A stretch of DNA of 64,000 nucleotides, taken from contig NZ_BMWB01000003.1 of the NCBI RefSeq assembly GCF_014651015.1, positions 118,813 through 182,812 on the forward strand, written 5' to 3'. The position numbers were made by a program, and so were the translations under genes. Positions 34,717-44,200 of this stretch are shown piece after piece; within the stretch, counting starts at the first letter, position 1; every line of letters starts with the position of its first letter. Under the pieces are notes generated by a model that searched no databases, was not told the origin of the DNA, and saw only the letters and a list, made by a program, of their open reading frames with translations. The stretch is from Streptomyces xantholiticus. GTDB taxonomy: Bacteria > Actinomycetota > Actinomycetes > Streptomycetales > Streptomycetaceae.

Positions 34717-35619
34717 TCAGGTGCGGGCCGCGGGGAGGAAGCGACGGACGCCGGACGGGGCGTCCGGGCCGTCCTTCCGGGGGAGTTCGACCAGCTGCGG
34801 AAGCCGGTGCGGCAGCGCCCGGTACCACACGTACGAGACGCCGAAGCCGAACGTCAGGCACGCCACGCCGCCCACCGCGTCCAGCCAGAAGTGGTTCGCC
34901 GTGGCGACGATGACGACCAGCGTCAGCGTCGGGTACAGCAGGCCGAGGATCTTCGCCCACGGCGCAGCCGCCAGTGCGAATATGACCAGGCCGCACCACA
35001 CCGACCAGCCGATGTGCATGGACGGCATCGCCGCGTACTGGTTCGACATGTTCTTGAGGTTGCCCGAGGCCATCGAGCCCCACGTGTCATGGACCAGAAC
35101 GGTGTCGATGAAGTTCTGGCCGTTCATCAACCGGGGCGGTGCGAGGGGATACAGGTAGTATCCGACCAGAGCTACACCGGTCGTGGCGAAAAGGACGAGT
35201 CGGGCGGCGGCGTAACGGCCCGGATGCGCACGGTAGAGCCAGACGAGCACACCGATGGTGACGACGAAGTGCAGGGTGGCGTAGTAGTAATTCATCGACA
35301 CGATGAGCCATGTCACCGAGTTCACCGCGTGGTTGATGGACTGCTCCACCGCTATGCCGAGGGTCTGCTCCGCCTGCCAGATCCAGTCGGCGTTGCGCAG
35401 TGCCTGGTTCTTCTGCTCGGGTACGGCGTTGCGGATCAGCGAGTACGTCCAGTAACTCAGCGCGATCAGCATGACTTCGAACCAGATGCTGGGGCGGACG
35501 GGCGTCCGTGGCGGCCGCGGCCGAGGAGTGTCGGGCGACGACGCGGCGGCCTCGTCCTCCACCATGGGTGACGGGGTCGCCGTCCGGCCTTCGAGAGTCT
35601 TCACGGTCGCTTCACCCAT
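34717..35619 (-). CDS. PAP2-superfamily membrane phosphatase / inositolphosphotransferase-like protein
   Basis: 300 residues, about six helices. The catalytic motifs are on the outside: SMHIGWSVWCGL (SxxHxxW-like, the PSMH motif) and ANHFWLDAVGG (HxxxD with the nucleophile His). The arrangement PEQKNQALRNADWIWQAEQT and SMNYYYATLHFVVTIGVLVW resembles the Aur1/Ipt1-like branch (phosphatidylinositol or phospholipid head-group transferases) rather than undecaprenyl pyrophosphatases. The N-terminal 45 residues are Pro-rich and cytoplasmic. Substrate not known. Convergent with glnE. Confidence 0.85.
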   Translation of the reverse strand: MGEATVKTLEGRTATPSPMVEDEAAASSPDTPRPRPPRTPVRPSIWFEVMLIALSYWTYSLIRNAVPEQKNQALRNADWIWQAEQTLGIAVEQSINHAVNSVTWLIVSMNYYYATLHFVVTIGVLVWLYRAHPGRYAAARLVLFATTGVALVGYYLYPLAPPRLMNGQNFIDTVLVHDTWGSMASGNLKNMSNQYAAMPSMHIGWSVWCGLVIFALAAAPWAKILGLLYPTLTLVVIVATANHFWLDAVGGVACLTFGFGVSYVWYRALPHRLPQLVELPRKDGPDAPSGVRRFLPAART

Positions 35620-35693
35620 GAGAGAGGAGTTTGCCAGATGAACGGCCGCCTCCGATCATCCCTCCGTCGCATTCGTACCGCATACTCTCCCCC

Positions 35694-36773
35694 TCACGTA
35701 GGAGGGGCGCCCCCGGGGCGGCCTCCGGGACCGGAAGCCGTTGAACCGCGGACCACCAACTCCGGCATGAAGACGAATTCGCCGTGCACCGGAGCACGGG
35801 GACGGTCCGGCGCCGCCGGGGAGTGACTGTCCCCCGTCTCCTCCAGCAGCGCGCGCACCGACGCCTGCCCCATCGCCTGCACCGGTTTGCGGACGGTGGT
35901 CAGCGGAGGATCCGTGAACGCGATCAGAGGTGAGTCGTCGAATCCCACGACGGAGATGTCGTCCGGCACGTGGAGGCCCCGCTGCCGGGCCGCCCGTATC
36001 GCCCCCAGCGCCATCATGTCGCTGGCGCAGACAACGGCCGTGCACCCCCGGTCCATCAGCGTCGCGGCCGCTGCCTGGCCTCCTTCGAGGGTGTAGAGGG
36101 AGTGCTGGACCAGCTCGTCGCAGGCCTCGGGCGTGACACCGAGCTGTTCCTGCACGGCGAGCCGGAAGCCTTCGATCTTGCGCACCACGGGTACGAACCG
36201 CCGCGGGCCGAGCGTGAGACCGATCCGGGTGTGCCCGAGCGAGACGAGGTGGGTGACGGCGAGCCGCATCGCGCCGCGGTCGTCCGCCGAGATGAACGGC
36301 GCGCGCACGCCGGGCGCATAACCGTCGACGAGGACGAACGGGACATCCTTGGCGCGGAGCCGGTCGTAGCGCTCCATGTCGGCCGTGGTGTCGGCGTGCA
36401 GGCCGGACACGAAGATGATCCCGCAGACGCCGCGGTCCACCAGCATCTCGGTGAGCTCGTCCTCCGTCGACCCGCCCGGTGTCTGGGTGGCCAGTACCGG
36501 CGTGTAGCCCTGCCGGGTCAGCGCCTGGCCGACGACCTGGGCCAGGGCGGGGAAGATCGGGTTGTCGAGCCCCGGCGTGATCAGCCCCACCAGACCCGCG
36601 CTGCGCCGGCGCAACCGGACGGGCCGCTCGTAGCCGAGTACGTCGAGGGCGGCGAGCACCGACTGGCGGGTGGTCGCGGCGACCCCCGGCCTTCCGTTGA
36701 GGACCCGGCTCACCGTCGCTTCGCTGACCCCCGCCTGGGTCGCGATGTCGGCCAGGCGTGCGGGTGCGGTCAC
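35694..36773 (-). CDS. malR: LacI-family regulator, MalR-like
   Basis: 359 residues from the GTG at 36773. An alternative GTG at 36794 overlaps the stop of the preceding GNAT gene (GTGA) and would add seven residues. HTH and hinge: RLADIATQAGVSEATVSRVL (residues about 6-25) and SVLAALDVLGYERP. The sugar-binding half (GLVGLITPGLDNPIFPALAQ, VGFDDSPLIAFTDPPLTTV) closely resembles the Streptomyces maltose regulator MalR/Reg1, including the ending FVFMPELVVRGST. MalR represses malEFG and amylase genes. Here no malEFG or glucosidase genes are beside it, so its targets must be elsewhere. The symbol rests on similarity only. Confidence 0.75.
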   Translation of the reverse strand: MTAPARLADIATQAGVSEATVSRVLNGRPGVAATTRQSVLAALDVLGYERPVRLRRRSAGLVGLITPGLDNPIFPALAQVVGQALTRQGYTPVLATQTPGGSTEDELTEMLVDRGVCGIIFVSGLHADTTADMERYDRLRAKDVPFVLVDGYAPGVRAPFISADDRGAMRLAVTHLVSLGHTRIGLTLGPRRFVPVVRKIEGFRLAVQEQLGVTPEACDELVQHSLYTLEGGQAAAATLMDRGCTAVVCASDMMALGAIRAARQRGLHVPDDISVVGFDDSPLIAFTDPPLTTVRKPVQAMGQASVRALLEETGDSHSPAAPDRPRAPVHGEFVFMPELVVRGSTASGPGGRPGGAPPT

Positions 36774-36790
36774 GGAGCGGACTCTACCCG

Positions 36791-37384
36791 TCACATCTGC
36801 GGCTGCCCAGCGAGCCTCGGACGGACGGGAGTTGAGGCCGGTGCCGTCGACGCAAGGCGCTTCTCCAGCAGCAGCACACCGTAACGGCTGCCATCCGCGG
36901 CCACCTTGGCGGGCTGCTCACCCACCACCCGGTATCCGGCGGCCTCGTAGTAGGCGCGCAGTCGCGGATTACGGCTCAGGCAGTCCAGCCGGGCCAGCTC
37001 CCGTCCGGCCGCGGTGATGCGCCGCTCTGCATGGGCGAGCAGCGCCCGTCCGGAGCCGGCGGGCGCGTGCGCGCGGTCGGTCATCAGCCGGTGCACATAG
37101 CCGGCGACCGGCGGCCGGTCGCCCCAGGCGGGCAGGTCGTCCCACCACAACTCGTACGCCCCGGCCGCCCGGCCGCCGTCGAGCAGCAGCCACACCTCGC
37201 CCTGTGCGATCCGGTGCCGGAAGTGGTCGGCGTCCTTGTCGCCGGGCTTCCACTGGTCGATGCCGTTGCGCAGCATCCAGCGGGCGGTGTCGTCGTAGAG
37301 GTCGACGAGGGCGTTCACGTCCCAGTCGTGGTCGGGGGCGGAGCCGGACGCGGTGGCGAGCCGGAAGACGGAGTCGGCGATCAC
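36791..37384 (-). CDS. GNAT-family N-acetyltransferase
   Basis: 197 residues from the GTG at 37384. An ATG at 37429 would add 15 residues that do not look family-like. GNAT core: WLLLDGGRAAGAYELWWDD, YVHRLMTDRAHAPAGSGRAL (acetyl-CoA loop, relaxed from the usual QxxGxG), LLAHAERRITAAGRELARLD, then CLSRNPRLRAYYEAAGYRVV, the canonical C-terminal motif. The acceptor is unknown. Its stop codon abuts the LacI gene, and the two may be cotranscribed. Confidence 0.83.
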   Translation of the reverse strand: MIADSVFRLATASGSAPDHDWDVNALVDLYDDTARWMLRNGIDQWKPGDKDADHFRHRIAQGEVWLLLDGGRAAGAYELWWDDLPAWGDRPPVAGYVHRLMTDRAHAPAGSGRALLAHAERRITAAGRELARLDCLSRNPRLRAYYEAAGYRVVGEQPAKVAADGSRYGVLLLEKRLASTAPASTPVRPRLAGQPQM

Positions 37385-37572
37385 GAGGCCAATGATGGCG
37401 CGGGCGCCCGAGGGCGCAGTCGTGCACATCGCGAACGCCCTGCTCCGAGGCGGGGCTCCCGAGGCCAGGGCCGAGCTGCCCGAGGCGGGTTCCGACCCGG
37501 CGGCCGGTCATCAGAAGCGGTCCGGCGGCGCGGCGCCGGTGCCCTCGGCCGAGGTGAGGACCGCGAGATGTC

Positions 37573-38295
37573 CTATCGGAGCCGTTGAGCGGGCACCTTC
37601 GCCATCGCGGGCACCAGTTCCACGAGCCGGCCGACGAGATCGCCGAACGGGCCGTCCAACGGTTCGTCGGCGAGGATGCGGACGAGCAGTGTGGCCATCT
37701 CCTCGTCGTAGGCGGCGCTCACCGCGGCCAGCGCCGCGAAGTCGTGCACCAGCTGCAACTCCAGCTCCGCTCGGGGGATGCGGCGTCCGTCGAGCCAGAT
37801 CAACGCCGTCGACTCGGCGAGCGACACCCAGGAACGCACCACCAGCGCGAGGCGCGGCGAAGGGTCGTCGATGCCCAGGTGCGCCAGGATCTGGTCGTAC
37901 GCCGCCTGCCGCACCTCGTCGATCATCGCATTCGTCCTGGACGAGCCGACCGCCGGACCGCCTCGCATCAACGCGGAGAAGCCCGGGCCGTGTTCCTCGA
38001 CGAAGTCGAAGAACCGCCCCATCACGCGCAGCAGCCGCGCACCGAGCGGGCCCTTGGGCGGTTCGAGGAAGCGGGCGGCGAGCTCGTCGGCGGCCCGCCG
38101 CAACGCGGCTTCGTACAGGCTCTGTTTACCGGGGAAGTAGTGGTAGACGAGAGGACGCGAGATGCCCGCGGCGGCCGCGATCTCGTCGATCGAGACGTCG
38201 TCGGGGGAGCGGTGGCTGAACAGCTCCAGCGCCACACCGATCAGCTGCTGTCTGCGCTCCTCGACGCCCATCCTGCGCCGTACCCCGGTCGTCAT
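37573..38295 (-). CDS. TetR-family transcriptional regulator
   Basis: 240 residues from the ATG at 38295. The HTH lies at about 10-60: RRQQLIGVALELFSHRSPDD, ISRPLVYHYFPGKQSLYEAA. The ligand domain (FDFVEEHGPGFSALMRGG, RLALVVRSWVSLAESTALIW) resembles the large group of Streptomyces TetRs often linked to fatty-acid or acyl-CoA genes. No such gene is adjacent, and no palindromic operator was recognised in the bases upstream. Target unknown. Confidence 0.88.
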   Translation of the reverse strand: MTTGVRRRMGVEERRQQLIGVALELFSHRSPDDVSIDEIAAAAGISRPLVYHYFPGKQSLYEAALRRAADELAARFLEPPKGPLGARLLRVMGRFFDFVEEHGPGFSALMRGGPAVGSSRTNAMIDEVRQAAYDQILAHLGIDDPSPRLALVVRSWVSLAESTALIWLDGRRIPRAELELQLVHDFAALAAVSAAYDEEMATLLVRILADEPLDGPFGDLVGRLVELVPAMAKVPAQRLR

Positions 38296-38362
38296 GCCCG
38301 ACACCCTACCCACCGTCCTCCTGGCACAGACACAAGGCCGTTCCCCGCAGCCTGCTCCGGGC

Positions 38363-40336
38363 TCAGCGCAGGGAGCCCACCACGGAGCCGTCGGCGAGAC
38401 GGCCGTTCAGTTCGGGCCGCGCGCCCTCCTGGGCCCGGACCGCCACCACGTTGTCCGTCGCCTCGCCCTCCACCCCGTCGCCCAGGACGGTGACCGAAGC
38501 ATGCTGCCGGCTGCCGGCCGCCAGCACGTACCACTGCCCGGCCCGCGACTTCCACAGCACGCCGGCGAGCACCCGTGGCTCACGCACCCCGCAGGACGGC
38601 GAGTCCTCCGCCCGCGCCACCACCGCGCCCGGCGTGCCGGGCCGCGCGGCGGGTGCCTGGAACTGGGCCAGGACCCTGCTGTCCGTGCCCCGCCAGGTCT
38701 CCGCCCGCGTGCACACCCAGGCGGCCGTACCGTTCGCTTCCGGCAGCCGTTGCTGCGCGTACCGCCAGGAGTTGACGCTGCGCACGCCGTGCGCCCGCAC
38801 GCCCGGCAGCAGACATGCCGTACGCGCCCAGGTCGCGCGTGCCGTGGCGTCCATGACGCCTGCCGGGGCGTTCGGCGGGCCGTAGGTGAGATGGGCAGGG
38901 GTGAGTTCGCCGAGGTCCGTCACCAGCGTCGTCGTGCTGCCGTCGGTCAGCTCCAGCGCCTGCCAGGACCGGCACTCCCGTTCCTGGGCGGGGCTCGGAA
39001 GCCGTTCGGTCAGGCCGTTCGCGTCCCGCCGGAGCGCCCGGGGCTTTCCGCCGGGGGCCAGCAGGTCCCGTACGGTCACGCCGTGTACCCAGGGCGCCGT
39101 CAGATACCGGACGTACGCCTGCGAGCGGCCGGCGACGAGCGCGCCGGAGACGGCGGCGTCCGCACCGTCCGTACGTGCGAAGTCGAGGGCCACGCCGTCC
39201 GCGCCGGCCGTCTCCGCGTAACGGACCACGCGCAGCCCGTCGTACAGCACGACCACGCGGGCCAGACCCACGCCGCCCGCGAACAGCAGCTGCGGCGGCC
39301 CCACGGGCGGCCCGGACGGCGTCCCGGGCGTCGCGCTGACCCGGACCGTGTCGCCCGGCCCCGCCCAGGCGGCGAGAGCCCGCCGCAGCAGGGCCCGGTC
39401 CCGGGTGAGTGGCCCCCTGGCCGGCCACACCGAGAAGTCCCTGCGGGCCGACGACTGCCAGGCCGTGCCCGGGGCCCGCAGCAGACTGCCCGGATCGATC
39501 GCCGCCTCCACCGCGGCGTTACGGCCGTCCGGCACGCTTCCCGCGCCGCCCCGCCCGCCGCCCGGCAGCAGGAGCAGCGTCCCGCACACGGCGAGTGCCA
39601 CGGCCGCCACCAGGGCCGCCCTGGCATGCCGGCGACGGCGCAGCAGATCGGTGGGCCGCACCTGGAGCGAGCACGCGTCGAACTCGGAGGAGCGGAGGAG
39701 TTCCCGGCCCCGGCGACCTCCCGGTACGGCGTCGGCGTCCGTCAGCGCCTTCGCCGGGTCCGCCGCCCCGGCACGCTCCAGCGCCTCGCGCACCTCGCGG
39801 TCGGACAACTTCTCCAGACCGCGCAGCACATAGGCGGCTCTGGCGGGCCCGGACAGCGCCGCCAGCCGCTGGTCCAGGACGAGTTCGCCGGCGCCGCCGG
39901 AGCGCGGGAAGACCCGCATTCCCCACAGGTGCGGCAGCAGCGGCGGGAACTGTGACCGCCGGGGCAGTGCCCGGCGCCGCAGCGGCAGCGAAGCCTCCAT
40001 GGCCTGCCGCACCACCCGGTCCCGCACATACCCGTAGCCGGGGTCGCGGGCGTCCTGCGGGCGGCGTGCCCGTGGCACGGCCGGGGCGGCCGCGGTGTCG
40101 CCGCGGGGGAGCGAACGCTGCACGACGGCATGGGCGGTCAGCACCCGGCGACCCTGGCCCAGGGACGACGGCAGCACCAGGTAGGCGATCCGCACCAGGC
40201 GCGGATAGTGCTCGACGAGCGCCGCCTCCGCCTGCCAGACCCCGACCGCCTCGGCGCCGGACCCCGGATCGGCGGGACCGGTCGAGGGGGAGCCGGCGAA
40301 GGGCTTTGGGGAGGGGACGACGTCGTGTGGGCGCAC
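38363..40336 (-). CDS. Large single-pass membrane protein with sigma4-like cytoplasmic segment
   Basis: 657 residues beginning at a GTG without a strong ribosome site. The cytoplasmic N-terminus (about 1-237) includes a stretch similar to ECF sigma region 4 and its surroundings: RLAALSGPARAAYVLRGLEK then LSDREVREALERAG (residues about 158-190). A single helix follows (ALVAAVALAVCGTLLLLPGG, about 241-260), then about 400 extracytoplasmic residues with paired cysteines (ERECRSWQAL, ACLLPGVRAH, SPSCGVREP). No family is recognised. The layout is reminiscent of signalling proteins that join a sigma-like part to a sensor. It is 57 bases after the phosphatase gene, so part of a likely three-gene transcript. 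Confidence 0.7.
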   Translation of the reverse strand: MRPHDVVPSPKPFAGSPSTGPADPGSGAEAVGVWQAEAALVEHYPRLVRIAYLVLPSSLGQGRRVLTAHAVVQRSLPRGDTAAAPAVPRARRPQDARDPGYGYVRDRVVRQAMEASLPLRRRALPRRSQFPPLLPHLWGMRVFPRSGGAGELVLDQRLAALSGPARAAYVLRGLEKLSDREVREALERAGAADPAKALTDADAVPGGRRGRELLRSSEFDACSLQVRPTDLLRRRRHARAALVAAVALAVCGTLLLLPGGGRGGAGSVPDGRNAAVEAAIDPGSLLRAPGTAWQSSARRDFSVWPARGPLTRDRALLRRALAAWAGPGDTVRVSATPGTPSGPPVGPPQLLFAGGVGLARVVVLYDGLRVVRYAETAGADGVALDFARTDGADAAVSGALVAGRSQAYVRYLTAPWVHGVTVRDLLAPGGKPRALRRDANGLTERLPSPAQERECRSWQALELTDGSTTTLVTDLGELTPAHLTYGPPNAPAGVMDATARATWARTACLLPGVRAHGVRSVNSWRYAQQRLPEANGTAAWVCTRAETWRGTDSRVLAQFQAPAARPGTPGAVVARAEDSPSCGVREPRVLAGVLWKSRAGQWYVLAAGSRQHASVTVLGDGVEGEATDNVVAVRAQEGARPELNGRLADGSVVGSLR

Positions 40337-40393
40337 GTTCAGCAGAACGAGCGAATCGTCCTGCGGTCACCCGGCGTTCGCGAGCGCGAGAAG

Positions 40394-41194
40394 TCAGCCC
40401 TTCACGACGAAGCGCTCACGGATGCGCCCCAGCGCCGCGGACGTGACGCCGAGACCCTCGCGCACGTACTTCTCCATCGAGCCGTAGCGGGCGTCGACCT
40501 CGTCCAGTGCGGCGTCCAGGTACTCGGGCACGACGCCGATGATCGACAGTGCCGTCTCCGGCTGACCGCCCTCCAGGGTGAACCCTTCGACCAGCGGCGC
40601 GAACGCCTCACGCACCGCCGCGTTGACCGACATGTACTCGGCCTCGACCGTCTCCGGCGTCGCACCGAGCAGGGTGAGCACGATCGTCGCCGCCCATCCC
40701 GTACGGTCCTTGCCGGCCGTGCAGTGGAACAGCAGCGGTCCGGAGTCCGGATCCGCCACCTCGTTGAGGAACGCCCGGTACGAGGCGCGCGCCGAGTCCG
40801 TCGTCACGAACGCCCGGTAGATGCCGGCGAACATCTCCCGGCCCCGGCCGCCGCCGAGTTCCCGCTCCGCGACGACCGGATCGGACAGCAGCCGGCGCAG
40901 CCGGGCCGCCGCCGGCACCCGGCCGGAGGAGACCTGGTCGGCCAGGACGTCCGCGAGCAGCAGCCGTCCCCCTTCTGGAAGCCGGTCGGGGCGGGCCTCG
41001 CGCTCCGCCCGGGTGCGGAAGTCGACGACGGTACGGATGCCGAGGGCGGCGACGGCCGGGTCGGACGCGGCGTCCATCCGGTCCAGCTGACCGGAACGGA
41101 ACAGCAGACCGCTGCGCACCGACCGGCCGCCGGGAAGGGGCGTGCCGCCGAGATCGCGAAGGTTCGCGACGGTGGTGGAGGGGATCGCGTTCAT
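40394..41194 (-). CDS. Tyrosine-protein phosphatase (DSP-like, Y_phosphatase3 type)
   Basis: 266 residues. The P-loop is FHCTAGKDRTGWAATI, the C-x5-R signature with catalytic Cys and Arg. The N-terminus NLRDLGGTPLPGGRSVRSGL is the start typical of the bacterial triple-specificity/tyrosine phosphatase group (as in mycobacterial PtpB), followed by RTVVDFRTRAEREARPDRLP. Substrates may be phosphotyrosine proteins or phosphoinositides. It is cytosolic, or secreted by a non-classical route. It follows the GH89 gene by 25 bases on the same strand. Confidence 0.9.
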   Translation of the reverse strand: MNAIPSTTVANLRDLGGTPLPGGRSVRSGLLFRSGQLDRMDAASDPAVAALGIRTVVDFRTRAEREARPDRLPEGGRLLLADVLADQVSSGRVPAAARLRRLLSDPVVAERELGGGRGREMFAGIYRAFVTTDSARASYRAFLNEVADPDSGPLLFHCTAGKDRTGWAATIVLTLLGATPETVEAEYMSVNAAVREAFAPLVEGFTLEGGQPETALSIIGVVPEYLDAALDEVDARYGSMEKYVREGLGVTSAALGRIRERFVVKG

Positions 41195-41219
41195 GAGCGG
41201 AATCTAGGCCCACCGGGCG

Positions 41220-44200
41220 TCACCCGGCGGCCGCGACACCGCCCGTCACGGACCAGGCGCTGAACCCGACCGTTCCGCGCGCCCCGCTCCCGCCGTTCGT
41301 GGCGCACATGAAGAATCCGGTGTCCTGCGTCGCCGCCGCGTCCGGGACGGACACCGTGGCGATGGTCCGCCAGGTGGCGCCGCCGTCGGTGGAGCACGCG
41401 CCGGTGAAGGAGGTCCCCTCGGTCCGGGTGAGCCGCAGCAGCACCGGGGCCTTGATGCCGGTGATGCGCCGGTAGGTGTCGAGCGTGCCGTCGCCGTTCG
41501 TGTCGTACGACAGCACGACACCCTGTCCCGGGGTGACGGCGAGGTTCAGGAAGCCCGCGTCACCGGGCGTCGCGAGCGAGTTCCGTACCACGATGCCCGC
41601 TCTTGCCCAACTGCCCGTGTCCTCCTGGGTGTCCACCTGGAGCAGCACGCTGCCGCCGTCGGCGAGCACCGCCTCCCGGTAGGCGGTGCCGAACTGGGTG
41701 GTGCCCCGCCACAGGTCGTTGCCCGCCCCGTTGATCGCGAGCCGGTCACCGGCCTGACCGAACACGGCCGCGTTGGAGGTGAACGTGCGCCACCGAGGGT
41801 CGAGCGGCGAGGCCAGGTACACACTGCCGCGCTGGGTGACTGCCACCCGCTCCTCTCCCCGTGGCCCGTACCGGGTGCTCAGCTCGTACGGCATGGGCAC
41901 CAGCGGCTCCGTGAGAGGTTCTGAAGGGGCCCGCACCCGCCAGGCCACCGAGCCGGTGCCGCCCGGCGCCACGCTGTCCAGACACGGCTCGCCCTGGGCC
42001 TCCCCGTCGGGACCGGTGAGTTCGAAGTCGACCCGGCCGGTGGCGCGCAGCCCGTTGAAGTTGCGGAAGGCGGCCGTCACCGTGCCGGTGCTTCCCGGGG
42101 TGAAGGCCGGTGGCTCCACGCTCACCGTGACGAATCCCTGGTACGGGGCGCGGGCCAGGGTGTCATACACACGCAGGGCCGTGCGGTGGGCGTCGCCCGT
42201 GGGCCGGACCGGGTAGGCGCGGCGGTCCCGGGTCCACGTCTCCTCCGCCGGGTACCAGTCGAAGGGCCGCGGCGTCCGGCCCTCCTCCATCGCGTCGCCC
42301 TGCTCGGTCAGATACGCCTCCCACTGCGGCACGTGGACGTCGTCGATCAGCCCCTGCCAGTCCCGGTTGGCGTAGTTGCTGAGATGGCCGGCGGCGTTCC
42401 GGCCCGCCCATGTGGTGATCAGCGCGCGGGCCGTGCGCTCCAGCCCGACCGCCTCCTCGGGTTCGGTGGCGAGCCGCTTGGCGTCCTCGAGCCAGGGGCC
42501 CAGCAGGAACGAGCGGTGGCAGCCGGCCATGGTGTCGCTCAGCCGCATCAGCTTCAGCCACAGCGCCGAGATCGCCCGGAACGTGCCGACGTCCCTGTTG
42601 GCGTACGCGGCCCGCAGCGGCAGCTGGAGCGTACGGGAACGGTTGGCGAGCGCCTGCCGGGCCAGGTCGGTCACGTCGTGGCGGTACGCGTCACAGTCGC
42701 GCAGCGACGGCCGTACGCCGAGCAGCGCGGCGAACGCCCGGTCGAAACCGGCCGGGTCGAAGGCCGTGCCGATCGAGGCGGACAGTGACGGACGGCGGCA
42801 GAACAGCGAGTCGTACGGGCGGCCGTCGGTGCTGGTGAGCCTGTACGCGGTCGCGGCCAGCGCGGCGAACGCGGCGCGTGCGGAGCGGTCCTCTGCGCCG
42901 TAGCGGAAGCCCGCGTACTCGGCGAACCACGCGTCCCGGTCGGTCTTCTCCTCGCGCCAGGCCAGTTCGCTGAACAGTTCCAGTGCCGCCGGGTCGCGCT
43001 CCGCGGCCTCCGGCATGTACGCGGTGCCCACCAGCGCGCTGCCCGGCTTGTCGCGCCAGGCCGTGAACTTCTCCGTCCAGCGGTCGGTGTTGGCGCCGAT
43101 CGTCGTACGGCCGCCGAAGTTGGGGATGGTGCCGAACGCGTACGGCGCCCCGCCCCACTCCTTCTCCCGGTCGGTGACGGTGTCCAGGTCGGACAGGCCG
43201 TCGACGATGAGCACCTTGGAGGTGTCGATGGCCTCCAGCAGCGCCGGGCGAGGATTGGCCTGCCAGCCGAGGATCACCCAGGTCGCGTCCGGGCGTGCGG
43301 TCCGCAGCGACGTCTCCACGGCACGGGCGGCGTCGCGGACCGGTACGTCGCCGGCCGTGCCGCCCTCGTGCAGCAGGTCCATCTTGAAATGGTCGATCCC
43401 GCCGAACAGCTCCTGCTGGTGCCGGTAGAAGGCGGCGGCGACATCGGCGAACGCCCGGGTGCGCGGGTCGAGCCAGTCGGGCCGGCGCAGCCCGTTCCAG
43501 GTGCCCTGCCCGATGACCCGCGCGTCGCCCGGGGTGCGGGCGGCGAAGCCGTCGGGGACCGTCCCGAAATACCCCGGCAGGACGGGGTGCATGCCCAGCT
43601 CCCGCATCCGGTCGGTGATGCGCCGGCCGAGGTGGGCGCGTCGCTCGATCAGAGCGGGCGAGAGGGGGCCGCCGTACTCGCTCATGTTCTGCAGCAGCCA
43701 CCACGGCTGGTGCGAGGGCGCCGGCAGCCAGGTGCGGGCCTCGGCGTCGGAGTAGCCGAAGTCCATCAGCAGCCGGTGGTAGACGGCCTCCTGGCCCGGC
43801 GTCACCAGGACCTCGTTGCAGCCGTGCAGGGCAAGGACGTCGATCAGCCGCTCCCAGCGCGGCCAGTCCGCGTAGGGGGCGGTGTAGCCGTCGTGGGTGT
43901 CGTTGTACGCGAACCGGTGTGGGACGGTGGCGCTCCGCTCCAGCGGCCGGCGGGGCGCCGGCAGCCGGAGCGGTAGATCGAGCTGGGAGCCGGACCAGGA
44001 GATGTGAGCCCGGCAGACGTACTTGAGATACCAGTGCACCCCCGTCAGCAGAGCGATCGGGCCGGTGCCGGCGACCTCGATGCGGCCGGTGGAACCGGTG
44101 ACGCGGAACCGCTCGGGGCCGGTCAGCCCGGTGAGGCGGAACTGGTCGGCGTGGCCGGGCAGCAGGCGGGCCAGGGCGGCGAGCGCGGGGCCGGTCGCCT

